64,000 nucleotides of DNA, from NCBI RefSeq assembly GCF_001499675.1, contig NZ_LN609302.1, positions 1,773,896 to 1,837,895 of the forward strand, given 5' to 3'. This document shows positions 37,359 to 45,444 of the stretch, piece by piece; position 1 is the stretch's first letter, and the number at the start of each line of letters is the position of its first letter. The stretch is from Acetobacter ghanensis. GTDB taxonomy: Bacteria > Pseudomonadota > Alphaproteobacteria > Acetobacterales > Acetobacteraceae. A model generated the notes under the pieces. The model was given only the letters and a program-made list of their open reading frames with translations, did no database searches and was not told the origin of the DNA. The position numbers were made by a program, and so were the translations under genes.

Positions 37359-38888
37359 TTACATTTGAGCGCCAATCATCCACGGGACGATTTCCTCATT
37401 ACCAACATTGAGTTCTTCGCTCTTGCTATGCTCGCCTGACGCCATGCGGATAATGGAACGAAAAATGTCTTCACCCATTTCTGTTACGCTGGAATTTCCG
37501 TCCAAAATACGGCCACAGTTAATGTCCATATCATCCTGCATACGCTCATACATGGCAGTGTTGGTCGCGAGCTTTATGGTAGGAGCGATCCGAGAGCCAA
37601 AACAGGAACCGCGTCCAGTAGTAAACGCCAGAAGCGTTGCACCGCTGGCAATCTGCCCTGTTGCTCCCATGGGGTCATATCCTGGAGCGTCCATAAACAG
37701 TAATCCATGGGCGTCAATGGGTTCCGCATATTTGTAAACCCCCTGTAGTGCACTGGAGCCACTTTTTGCGACTGCACCGAGGGATTTTTCCAAAATGGTC
37801 GTCAAACCTCCTTTTTTATTCCCTGGCGTGGGGTTGTTATCAATACTGCCATGTTCGCGTTCTGCGTAACGCTCCCACCCGTGGATAATGTCCACAAGTT
37901 TTTCACCAATATCGCGCCGCACGGCTCTGCGGGTCAGCAGGTGCTCCGCACCATAAATTTCTGGTGTTTCCGTCAGAATGGCAGAACCGCCATGCGCGAC
38001 CAAAAGATCAACGGCATGCCCTAAAGCCGGATTGGCCGTAATACCTGAATATCCATCTGATCCGCCACACTGCAAGGCAAGAACAAGATGGGACAGAGGA
38101 AGCGGTTCACGCTTAACATCATTGATTTCAGGAAGAATTTTTTCAATGGCAGCAATGCCGGCCTCCACAGTATTCTGTGTTCCGCCTTCCTCCTGCATGA
38201 CAAGAGGGATCAGACGTGCGCCCGGACGCACTTTTTCTGTCATGAATATAGCGTCCATTTGGTTTGCTTCACAACCGAGCCCAATAACCAGAACGGCTGC
38301 AAAGTTTGGATGCACCACATAACCACCAATTGTCCGCCTGAGTTGCTGAATACCTTCTCCTTTAGTGTCGATGCAGCACCCAAAGCCATGCGTAACGGGG
38401 ATAACCCCGTCAATATTGGGATACTGGTCTAGGATATCTGAACGAACAAAATGTTCGGCAATCTTCTTGACTGTTGTTGCTGAACAATTAACCGTACTGA
38501 CAATACCAATGAGGTTGCGGGTCGCCCCACGCCCATCCGGACGTAAATAACCGTTAAAAGTCAGGTGGTCCGTAACCTCCAGCGGAGGCTTTACCCCTTG
38601 GCCAAAAGCATAGTCACGCGCAAAGTCATGGCCCATAGAGAGATTCTGGACGTGTACATGTTGGCCGGGTTCAATATCCTGTGTGGCAAACCCTATTATC
38701 TGACCATATTTGTGAACGGGGTCACCGCGATGGATTTCTCGTAAGGCAACTTTATGCCCACCAGGTATCTCTGTAGCCGTGCGTACCCCGCCTGCATCTT
38801 GCAGGATACTACCAGCAGGTAGTGTCTCTCTGGCTATGGCAACATCGTCCAAAGGGTTTAATTTTATAATGCTTGCATTCTCGGACAT
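37359..38888 (-). CDS. UxaA-family dehydratase (altronate/galactarate type)
   Basis: A 509-residue sugar-acid dehydratase. An N-terminal SAF domain (residues 1-90; GHKVALREIHRGDPVHKYGQ) is joined to the UxaA domain, with LQCGGSDGYSGITANPALG, NPTPGNKKGGLTTILEKSLG and LATNTAMYERMQDDMDINCG. Family members remove water from D-altronate or D-galactarate and need ferrous iron. The wording of the C-terminal motif does not tell which. AAGGAG lies 8 bases before the ATG. It is divergent from a LysR gene with an inverted repeat between them, so LysR control is likely. No other hexuronate genes are nearby. Confidence 0.87.
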   Translation of the reverse strand: MSENASIIKLNPLDDVAIARETLPAGSILQDAGGVRTATEIPGGHKVALREIHRGDPVHKYGQIIGFATQDIEPGQHVHVQNLSMGHDFARDYAFGQGVKPPLEVTDHLTFNGYLRPDGRGATRNLIGIVSTVNCSATTVKKIAEHFVRSDILDQYPNIDGVIPVTHGFGCCIDTKGEGIQQLRRTIGGYVVHPNFAAVLVIGLGCEANQMDAIFMTEKVRPGARLIPLVMQEEGGTQNTVEAGIAAIEKILPEINDVKREPLPLSHLVLALQCGGSDGYSGITANPALGHAVDLLVAHGGSAILTETPEIYGAEHLLTRRAVRRDIGEKLVDIIHGWERYAEREHGSIDNNPTPGNKKGGLTTILEKSLGAVAKSGSSALQGVYKYAEPIDAHGLLFMDAPGYDPMGATGQIASGATLLAFTTGRGSCFGSRIAPTIKLATNTAMYERMQDDMDINCGRILDGNSSVTEMGEDIFRSIIRMASGEHSKSEELNVGNEEIVPWMIGAQM

Positions 38889-38919
38889 CTTTCTAACTCC
38901 TTTTGAATTCCCCGCTTAA

Positions 38920-38938
38920 TTCATAAAGCCAATTTGAA
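38920..38938. promoter_or_regulatory. LysR-type inverted repeat in the divergent dehydratase/LysR promoter
   Basis: TTCA and TGAA flank 11 bases, 32 bases upstream of the dehydratase start and 73 upstream of the LysR start. The layout suits a LysR binding site; short arms make it tentative. Confidence 0.35.
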
Positions 38939-39010
38939 ATTCAGTGGGTTGAAATCGCTGCACCTGTCTGTCAAAGTTTTTTCACCAATGCTTCAAACTG
39001 AAAGCTTCAG

Positions 39011-39889
39011 ATGCAACGCCGCCTCCCGCCCCTGAACACGCTTTACGCGTTTGAAAGTGCAGTCAGGCACCGGTCGTTCAGCAAAGCTGCGGAGGAATTG
39101 CTGCTTACACGCAGTGCGGTCAGCCATCGCATCAAGCTTTTGGAAGAACTAACCGGCTTTGCCCTATTTCACAGGTATGGACGTTCATTGGTCCTTAGTT
39201 CGGCCGGAGAAGCATATATTATCGCTGTACGCCACGCCCTTGCTGCGCTTGAGGAGGTAAAACTCCCTCGCTTGGCCTACGAAAGCGAAACCAGCATTAC
39301 AATCAGCACCCCACCGTCTTTTGCCCGCCTAATTTTATGGCCTGCAATCCAGGATTTTACACAAGAATATCCCGAGGCTCAGATCAGTATTGAACTCAGT
39401 TCTTCCGGGTTGGACGTTAAGACGGAAGATGCGGATATTTACATTCGCTTCGGAACCGGAAATTACCCCGGCATGAAAAGTATCATGTTCATGAAATCAG
39501 ATATTTTTCCTGCCGCCACGCCCGATTTCGTAACCCGGCATAGTCTTTCCACGGCAGAAGACCTAGCCCATTGCACCTTGCTTAGAAGCCCACTGGAGCC
39601 GTGGAAGCCGTGGTTTGTTGCTGCGAATCTGCCGTGGCCCGAACCTGCTGATGGTCCACATTTTGGTGATTTTGCCATGATGTATCAGGCTGCCCAAGAA
39701 GGAATGGGGGTGGCTTTGGTGCGGTCCTCGTTACTCGATCACTTTGACCCCAGCTCACAGTTGGTCCCGATTACTCATATTCGGGCCACTCCCGAATATG
39801 GATATTATCTTGTTTACCGAGAAGATAAGATCGAAAATGAGATGATACGCCTTTTTCTGGAGTGGGTCGGCAAAGACATGCGAGCCTAA
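39011..39889 (+). CDS. LysR-family transcriptional regulator (GcvA-like)
   Basis: A 292-residue LysR protein of the GcvA-like group. It starts MQRRLPPLNTLYAFESAVRHRSFSKAAEELLLTRSAVSHR, the typical form of the group, with the effector domain from about residue 92. It is divergent from the UxaA-family dehydratase, its probable target. A stable hairpin follows its stop. Confidence 0.9.
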   Translation: MQRRLPPLNTLYAFESAVRHRSFSKAAEELLLTRSAVSHRIKLLEELTGFALFHRYGRSLVLSSAGEAYIIAVRHALAALEEVKLPRLAYESETSITISTPPSFARLILWPAIQDFTQEYPEAQISIELSSSGLDVKTEDADIYIRFGTGNYPGMKSIMFMKSDIFPAATPDFVTRHSLSTAEDLAHCTLLRSPLEPWKPWFVAANLPWPEPADGPHFGDFAMMYQAAQEGMGVALVRSSLLDHFDPSSQLVPITHIRATPEYGYYLVYREDKIENEMIRLFLEWVGKDMRA

Positions 39890-39921
39890 TAAGCCCGCAT
39901 TTCAGACTGTTTAAAATTGGA

Positions 39922-39959
39922 CAATAAGGATGGCATTCCGTAAAATGGCATCCTTATTG
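39922..39959. terminator. Bidirectional terminator between LysR and peroxiredoxin-like genes
   Basis: CAATAAGGATG and CATCCTTATTG form an 11-bp stem, extended inward by about 5 pairs with one mismatch, around a 6-base loop. It sits between convergent genes. Confidence 0.65.
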
Positions 39960-40053
39960 CTTACCGAACAATCCCAGATACCGTGAAGGCCTCTGACATT
40001 TTCGCCGGAATTCCTCCTGCCGGCTTGTGAAGAACGAACTTCCCTAAATTCGA

Positions 40054-40752
40054 TCAAGCCGCGTGGGATGCCTCCCCTTTGTTTAGGCCCAGTGCAGCGA
40101 TTACCTGCTCACTTTCTGTTCGGTCCATCCAGTCAGGCGATACATCGGCAAATTGAATAACGTGTTCTGGCCCCACGACCAATACCGCAGGTTTGGGCAG
40201 TTCCCACACATCATCAAGACCATTTATATCTAGGCTTTTTCCTCCCTTGGAGGTGGCGGCCTGACACGATGCGGCGTCAAATCTGTAAGTAATGCCGAGT
40301 GCACGAGACAATTCTAGCTTGGTGTCAGAAGCAACTGGGAATGGTAGTTTATGGCGCGTAACAATTTCTGAAAGTGCAGATACTGGCTGAGGTGAAATTG
40401 CCAATAACGGAATGCCTGCAGCCATAAGCGTCGGCCAAAGCGTATCACGATAATGCGGAAGAGCAATGTTGCAGGCAGGGCAACCAGCAAAGCGGAAAAA
40501 TACCAGCACAACTGGGCCATTTGCTACCAGATTACTTAACGAAACCTGGCCACCATCGACAGTCGGCAATGTGAAGGGAGGAATTCTATCCCCCTTCTGC
40601 ACAGCATGTAAGGTTTGCCTGTGCTCACGCACGAGAAGAGCGCGCTGGTTAACATTGACGGCCAAGGCCTCAGGCGTCCATGTCTGCTCACGTTCTTGTT
40701 CCAAAGCCAGAAATTTTGCACGTAGAGGACCCAAAGTTACGGATGATGACAT
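40054..40752 (-). CDS. Peroxiredoxin-like (AhpC/TSA) protein
   Basis: A 232-residue thioredoxin-fold protein. A helical N-terminal part of about 50 residues precedes the AhpC/TSA domain (KGDRIPPFTLPTVDGGQVSLSNL). The redox site is C91-P-A-C94 in FFRFAGCPACNIALPHYRD, a CxxC unlike the single peroxidatic cysteine of true peroxiredoxins, so it may be a thiol-disulfide oxidoreductase. The ATG at 40752 has GAGG 7 bases upstream. It follows the LysR gene on the same strand by 95 bases. Partner and substrate are unknown. Confidence 0.82.
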   Translation of the reverse strand: MSSSVTLGPLRAKFLALEQEREQTWTPEALAVNVNQRALLVREHRQTLHAVQKGDRIPPFTLPTVDGGQVSLSNLVANGPVVLVFFRFAGCPACNIALPHYRDTLWPTLMAAGIPLLAISPQPVSALSEIVTRHKLPFPVASDTKLELSRALGITYRFDAASCQAATSKGGKSLDINGLDDVWELPKPAVLVVGPEHVIQFADVSPDWMDRTESEQVIAALGLNKGEASHAA

Positions 40753-40847
40753 GACATACCTCACGTTAAATATCAGAACATTCTGACCCTGCCGTAAGTT
40801 TACCCTGTCGCAAAAAGAGTTCTTTTCATCCGTTCCTTGAGTATCTT

Positions 40848-41750
40848 TCAACCACCTGCGGCTACTGCCAACAGGTCGCCTAGATCGTTAGCCGCGTCTG
40901 ACAAATGATTGCGGCGCACAAGAATGGTCTCAATTTCTGGCACCGTCGGCAAGGTATCACTTGTAATAGTCGGTAAGCCCTCCGCCATGGCAAAGCGACG
41001 CGTACGGCAACTGATGCCAAGCCCTCCCCGCACTCCGGCCCGCATTGCAGGGAGATTGGGTGTTTCCAGAACCAGTCGGTAATCCCGTCGTTCCTGCGTT
41101 AAAACACGAAGCACGGCATCACGAAAGCGGCAAGGCGGTTCAAGAAGAACCAGAGGCAATTCAGCTTGTTCCGCAATGCCCGGATCTCCGATCCACGCCA
41201 TGCTATCACGTCCGACAATGTCCCATCTCGCACCGGACCGATCCCCATGTTGCCCAAGGCAGAGCACCATATCCAGCCGTGAGCGATCGAACATCTCCAG
41301 CAATTCTGCGGACCCGCCAACACGTACCACCAACCGTGACCGAGGGTGCGCAAGACGAAATTGGCCGAGCACATCGGGGAGAATAGTGTCTGCAAAATCC
41401 TGCACCATGCCGACACTGATCGGCTCTGGTTCAGAATCCTGCCCCAACGTGCTCATTATCCGGTCATTCAAGGCAAGAAGCTGGCGCGCATAATTCACCA
41501 GTTCTTCGCCTATGGGCGTAAGGATTAACCGCCGCCCATCACGACGGAAAAGCTTTTGCTGGAGCACATCCTCCAGCCGCTTCATCTGTAAACTTAGAGC
41601 AGATTGGGTGAGAAAAATTGTCTCCGTAGCCTGTGCCATGGAACCTGCTTCCACAATGGCGACAAAGGAGCGCAGCAACTCCGTTGGCACGTTACGCGCC
41701 ATACGCTGCGGCAGAAAAAGTCCTGCAGAAGAATGAGCAGATTGTGACAT
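40848..41750 (-). CDS. LysR-family transcriptional regulator
   Basis: A 300-residue LysR protein: helix-turn-helix at about residues 22-80 (LLRSFVAIVEAGSMAQATETIFLTQSALSLQMKRLE) then an effector domain. A GAGG site precedes the ATG by 6 bases. It is divergent from the organosulfur operon starting at 41898 with a T-N11-A type site between them, so it is the likely activator of that operon, in the manner of CysB, Cbl or SsuR in other bacteria. The effector is unknown. Confidence 0.9.
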   Translation of the reverse strand: MSQSAHSSAGLFLPQRMARNVPTELLRSFVAIVEAGSMAQATETIFLTQSALSLQMKRLEDVLQQKLFRRDGRRLILTPIGEELVNYARQLLALNDRIMSTLGQDSEPEPISVGMVQDFADTILPDVLGQFRLAHPRSRLVVRVGGSAELLEMFDRSRLDMVLCLGQHGDRSGARWDIVGRDSMAWIGDPGIAEQAELPLVLLEPPCRFRDAVLRVLTQERRDYRLVLETPNLPAMRAGVRGGLGISCRTRRFAMAEGLPTITSDTLPTVPEIETILVRRNHLSDAANDLGDLLAVAAGG

Positions 41751-41846
41751 GTGCAGCCTCTGGTCTCAGCCTCGGTCGGGCACTCATATTAACGCGGATG
41801 AAGTGCGTCTTGAGCATTCCTTGCTTGATTTACCATACTTTTCAAG

Positions 41847-41865
41847 TGTTAATTTTCAAACAACA
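41847..41865. promoter_or_regulatory. LysR-binding site candidate (TGTT-N11-AACA)
   Basis: TGTT and AACA flank exactly 11 bases, 32 bases before the monooxygenase ATG and 97 upstream of the LysR start. This is the T-N11-A dyad expected of LysR regulators, placed in the shared promoter. Confidence 0.55.
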
Positions 41866-41897
41866 CAACAATATAGTGATATATGCAGGAGTCCATC

Positions 41898-42989
41898 ATG
41901 CCCGTTGAATTCATTGGCTATATCGGCAGCCGCAATCAGTCCGAAATTATCCCACCCACAGGGCCCAGTGTTAACCCTAAACATATTGAACTTGCAGCAA
42001 AAATTCATGAAATTGCAGGCTTTGACCGTGCTCTTGTAGCCTTTCACTCCAATTCACCCGAAAGTATTTTGGTGGCGCAACATGCTGCGACCACCGCCCC
42101 GGATCTCGGATTATTGATCGCCCATCGTCCCGGTTTCAATGCCCCCACCATCGCGGCACGACAATTTGCAACACTGGATAATATCACCAAAGGTCGTATT
42201 GCCGTTCATATCATCACTGGAGGCAGTGATTTAGAATTGCAGGCAGATGGTGACCATACCACCAAGGTGGAACGATATGCCCGGACCAGCGAATATCTCG
42301 ACATAGTGCGCCGCGAATGGAGCGAGACTGCGCCCTTTGACTACAAAGGGGTATTCTATGATGTGCATGGGGCGAATTCTCTGGTTCATCCGTATAAGGA
42401 TAGCGGGATCCCGATCTATTTTGGCGGGTCCTCCCCAGAGGCCATAGAAGTTGCTGGCAGGCACGCGGATGTTTACGCCCTATGGGGGGAAACATATGAA
42501 CAGGTCGCCGAAACGGTTACCCGTGTTCGCGCAGCTGCGGCAAAGCATGGTAGGTCGCCCCGTTTTTCTTTGTCACTCCGCCCGGTACTGGCCGAGACGG
42601 AAGAAGCCGCATGGACCAAAGCCGATCGCATCCTCGAAAAAGCGCGCTCTTTGCAGGACAAAACAGGCTTTACCCGTGCGGCCGACATTCCCAACGAAGG
42701 CTCTCGCCGCTTGCTTGCTGCGGCGGCACAGGGGAGCCGTCTGGATAAAAGATTATGGACAGGCATAGCGGCCCTAACAGGTGCAAAAGGCAATTCCACC
42801 TCGTTGGTGGGGACGCCGGAGCAGGTTGCTGGAGCTCTGATCGACTATTACCGTTTGGGCATCTCCACGTTCCTCATCCGTGGGTTCGACCCTCTACTAG
42901 ATGCTTATGAATATGGACGGGATCTAATTCCACTCGTGCGGCAACTTGTGACGACGGAAGATGCGCGCAGCCCTGCAAAGGCAGCCTAG
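41898..42989 (+). CDS. LLM-class flavin-dependent monooxygenase (SsuD-like)
   Basis: A 363-residue FMNH2-dependent monooxygenase of the bacterial luciferase-like family, closest in layout to alkanesulfonate monooxygenase SsuD. Motifs: LLIAHRPGFNAPTIAARQFATLDN, GRIAVHIITGGSD, YARTSEYLDIVRREW and IPIYFGGSSPEAIEVAGRHAD. AGGAG lies 7 bases before the ATG at 41898. Such enzymes split C-S bonds in sulfonates to release sulfite. First gene of a tight five-gene operon. An SsuE flavin reductase is not present; the nitroreductase at 50.9 kb might supply reduced flavin. Substrate is inferred to be organosulfur from neighbours. Confidence 0.88.
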   Translation: MPVEFIGYIGSRNQSEIIPPTGPSVNPKHIELAAKIHEIAGFDRALVAFHSNSPESILVAQHAATTAPDLGLLIAHRPGFNAPTIAARQFATLDNITKGRIAVHIITGGSDLELQADGDHTTKVERYARTSEYLDIVRREWSETAPFDYKGVFYDVHGANSLVHPYKDSGIPIYFGGSSPEAIEVAGRHADVYALWGETYEQVAETVTRVRAAAAKHGRSPRFSLSLRPVLAETEEAAWTKADRILEKARSLQDKTGFTRAADIPNEGSRRLLAAAAQGSRLDKRLWTGIAALTGAKGNSTSLVGTPEQVAGALIDYYRLGISTFLIRGFDPLLDAYEYGRDLIPLVRQLVTTEDARSPAKAA

Positions 42990-42997
42990 GGTAAGCC

Positions 42998-43984
42998 ATG
43001 ACTACCTCGGCAGCCCGTCCCCTGCTTGTGGACCAGATAGGTGGGCCTATTGCCCATCTTCTGGCGGATTACACAGAACAAGTGCGCGTTATCTCTGGCG
43101 ATTGCGAGAACGCAGCGCCATGGGATGTGCAAGGGGCGGATATTCTGTTTACCCGTCCTTCCCGCGCATGGGCCAATGCGCCTTCCTCGCCTCCAATAGC
43201 GTGGCAAAAAGGACCTCGATGGGTACAAATCGCCTCTACTGGTATCGACTGCTTTCCCAAATGGGTAACAGAAGGTCGCCTTGTTACCTGCGGACGTGGT
43301 GATGCTGCAACGCCAATTGCGGAATACGTTATAGCGTCACTCCTCCATCATGAACGGCAGATCGACACGCTCCACCCTGCGTCCCCAAAGGAATGGGAGA
43401 CTATGATTGCGCCGTTTCGCCAGAACCCAGTGACCGGCACCCTACGGGGACGGAACCTCGGACTGGCGGGCTATGGCGCAATAGGGCGCGCAGTTGCCAA
43501 TTTGGCCAGTGCTTTTGGCATGAACATCCATGTATTGCGACGGGAGCCGTGGGAAGGAGAGACTAACGGCGTTCAGCCTGTTCAGTCTCTCTCCGAGCTG
43601 TTTCGTGTGTCTGATCATCTCGTTCTGGCCATGCCACTTACGCCTGACACACGACACATTGTTGGCGCTGACGTTCTGCGGCAGGCCCGACCGGGATTGC
43701 ACCTGGTCAACGTTGCGCGCGGAGCCCTGATTGATCAGGAAGCCCTACTCCGAGCATTGAATAATGGTCGTCCGGCCTTTGCCTCACTGGATGTGACCAC
43801 GCCCGAACCGCTCCCTGAGGGGCATCCATTTTACACTCACCCGCGTATCCGCCTGACACCACACATTAGTTGGGTTGGCCCGTCAGTCCGAGACAACCTC
43901 GTTCGGCGCATCCGCACAAATCTTACACATTTTCTTCAAGGCAAACCTCTCATCGATACCGTTGATCCCGCCCGCGGCTATTGA
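42998..43984 (+). CDS. D-2-hydroxyacid dehydrogenase
   Basis: A 328-residue NAD(P)-dependent dehydrogenase of the D-isomer 2-hydroxyacid family. The Rossmann motif is LGLAGYGAIGRAVANLA; catalytic residues are expected in NVARGALIDQ (Arg), TTPEPLPEGH (Glu) and LTPHISWVG (His). It starts 8 bases after the monooxygenase and its stop almost touches the next gene, so it is part of the same operon. It would interconvert a 2-keto acid and 2-hydroxy acid, perhaps the carbon skeleton left after desulfurisation. The substrate is unknown. Confidence 0.88.
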   Translation: MTTSAARPLLVDQIGGPIAHLLADYTEQVRVISGDCENAAPWDVQGADILFTRPSRAWANAPSSPPIAWQKGPRWVQIASTGIDCFPKWVTEGRLVTCGRGDAATPIAEYVIASLLHHERQIDTLHPASPKEWETMIAPFRQNPVTGTLRGRNLGLAGYGAIGRAVANLASAFGMNIHVLRREPWEGETNGVQPVQSLSELFRVSDHLVLAMPLTPDTRHIVGADVLRQARPGLHLVNVARGALIDQEALLRALNNGRPAFASLDVTTPEPLPEGHPFYTHPRIRLTPHISWVGPSVRDNLVRRIRTNLTHFLQGKPLIDTVDPARGY

Positions 43985-44022
43985 ACAGCGCTACGGGCAA
44001 CACCAGAAACGAGGATACCCCC

Positions 44023-44817
44023 ATGAACGCCCCTCCCCCTGTCTCTGCACCAAAAGCTCGTTCTTTCCGCCTTGAACCACGTGCACCAGCCTCATCCCAT
44101 GCAGAGGAGCGTCTGCACCGCAAGCAGCGTCTTGCAGCCACGTTCCGCCTGTTCGGGCGTTACGGCTTTGATCAGGGGTTAGCTGGGCATGTTACTGCGC
44201 GTGACCCGGAATTTCCGGAACAATACTGGATCAATCCACTTGGAGTTCACTTCTCACAAATTCGTACCTCTGACCTCCAGCTTGTGGATCATGACGGTAA
44301 TATTCTCATCGGTAATCGTCCTATCAATACAGCAGGTTTCACAATTCATTCCGCCCTGCACAAAGCGCGCCCCGATGTTATTGCGGCCGCACACACACAT
44401 TCCACCTACGGCAAAGCTTTTTCTACACTTGGCACGCCTTTATTGCCCCTGACGCAGGATTCCTGCGCTTTTTATGAAGATCATTCCGTCTTTGATCCTT
44501 TTTCGGGCGTTGTTCTTGATGATGGTGAAGGAGAGCGTCTGGCAAAAACTCTTGGCCAGCATAAAGCCATCATTCTGCAAAACCACGGTTTGTTAACGGT
44601 CGGAAATTCCGTGGAAGCCGCAGCATGGTGGTTCATCACCATGGATAATGCCGCCCATGCACAATTGCTGGCGCAGGCTGCGGGCACCGTCAAACCGATT
44701 GCACCCGAGATCGCCCGCAAGACAGCCGCTCAGGTGGGCACAGATCTTGGAGGATATTTCTCCTTTCAGCCTCTGTGGGATTGGATTGTGGCGCAGGAAC
44801 CCAACCTTCTGGACTAA
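44023..44817 (+). CDS. Class II aldolase/adducin family protein
   Basis: A 264-residue protein with the zinc-dependent class II aldolase fold. Metal ligands are visible in AAHTHSTYGKAF (two His) and ILQNHGLLTVG (third His). I use the ATG at 44023, with GAGGA 7 bases upstream, over a TTG at 43981. An N-terminal extension of about 30 residues precedes the domain. The family includes fuculose aldolases and methylthioribulose-phosphate dehydratase; in this operon an aldol or dehydration step on a sulfur-linked carbon chain is plausible but unproven. Confidence 0.86.
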   Translation: MNAPPPVSAPKARSFRLEPRAPASSHAEERLHRKQRLAATFRLFGRYGFDQGLAGHVTARDPEFPEQYWINPLGVHFSQIRTSDLQLVDHDGNILIGNRPINTAGFTIHSALHKARPDVIAAAHTHSTYGKAFSTLGTPLLPLTQDSCAFYEDHSVFDPFSGVVLDDGEGERLAKTLGQHKAIILQNHGLLTVGNSVEAAAWWFITMDNAAHAQLLAQAAGTVKPIAPEIARKTAAQVGTDLGGYFSFQPLWDWIVAQEPNLLD

Positions 44818-44844
44818 TTTCTCCAACGTGAATGTGAGAAAACC

Positions 44845-45444
44845 ATGACCGCAATTTCTCCACTGCGTGACTTCATTGTAGAATTCACGAGAATACATGA
44901 CTCCCCTCTTCCTACACTGGCACTCCAGACCAAGGGGGCCTCTCTTTTAGAAAAGCTGATCTCGCGGGATGACTGGCTACCAGAAGAATTCGCCCGCCCC
45001 AGCCCGGAGCGTTACAGCCAATACCTGCTCCATTGTGACCCTCTTGAACGCTTCTCGGTTGTCAGTTTTGTATGGGGACCGGGGCAAAAAACCCCCTTAC
45101 ATGACCACCGCGTGTGGGGGCTCATTGGGATGCTGCGCGGACGCGAAAGCGAGACCCAATTTGTGCGAGACACCGATGACCATTTCCACGCAACAGAAAC
45201 AAGGTTTCTTGACCCAGGCGAAGTCACCATCTTAACCCCGGACGTCAATGACTATCATCTGGTAGCAAATGCCTTTGATGACCAGACATCCATCTCCATT
45301 CACGTCTATGGCGCCAATATCGGTGGTGTAGCCCGTGCCACCTACGACCCGGATACCGGGCAAGAGAAGGCATTCATCTCCGGTTACTCCAACGAAGAAA
45401 TACCCAACCTGTGGGATCGCTCCCGCGAAAGGAAAGCAGCATGA
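44845..45444 (+). CDS. Thiol dioxygenase, cysteine dioxygenase family (Gln type)
   Basis: A 199-residue non-heme iron cupin. The 3-His iron site is H86 and H88 (TPLHDHRVWG) and H138 (NDYHLV). The Ser-His-Tyr triad of cysteine dioxygenases is S151, H153, Y155 in SISIHVYG. At the position where mammalian cysteine dioxygenase has the substrate-binding Arg60, this protein has Gln59 (YSQYLL), the mark of Gln-type enzymes that use 3-mercaptopropionate; R164 (GGVAR) would take the carboxylate. It oxidises a thiol to a sulfinate. Its stop overlaps the next start (ATGA). Substrate assignment is inference. Confidence 0.87.
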   Translation: MTAISPLRDFIVEFTRIHDSPLPTLALQTKGASLLEKLISRDDWLPEEFARPSPERYSQYLLHCDPLERFSVVSFVWGPGQKTPLHDHRVWGLIGMLRGRESETQFVRDTDDHFHATETRFLDPGEVTILTPDVNDYHLVANAFDDQTSISIHVYGANIGGVARATYDPDTGQEKAFISGYSNEEIPNLWDRSRERKAA

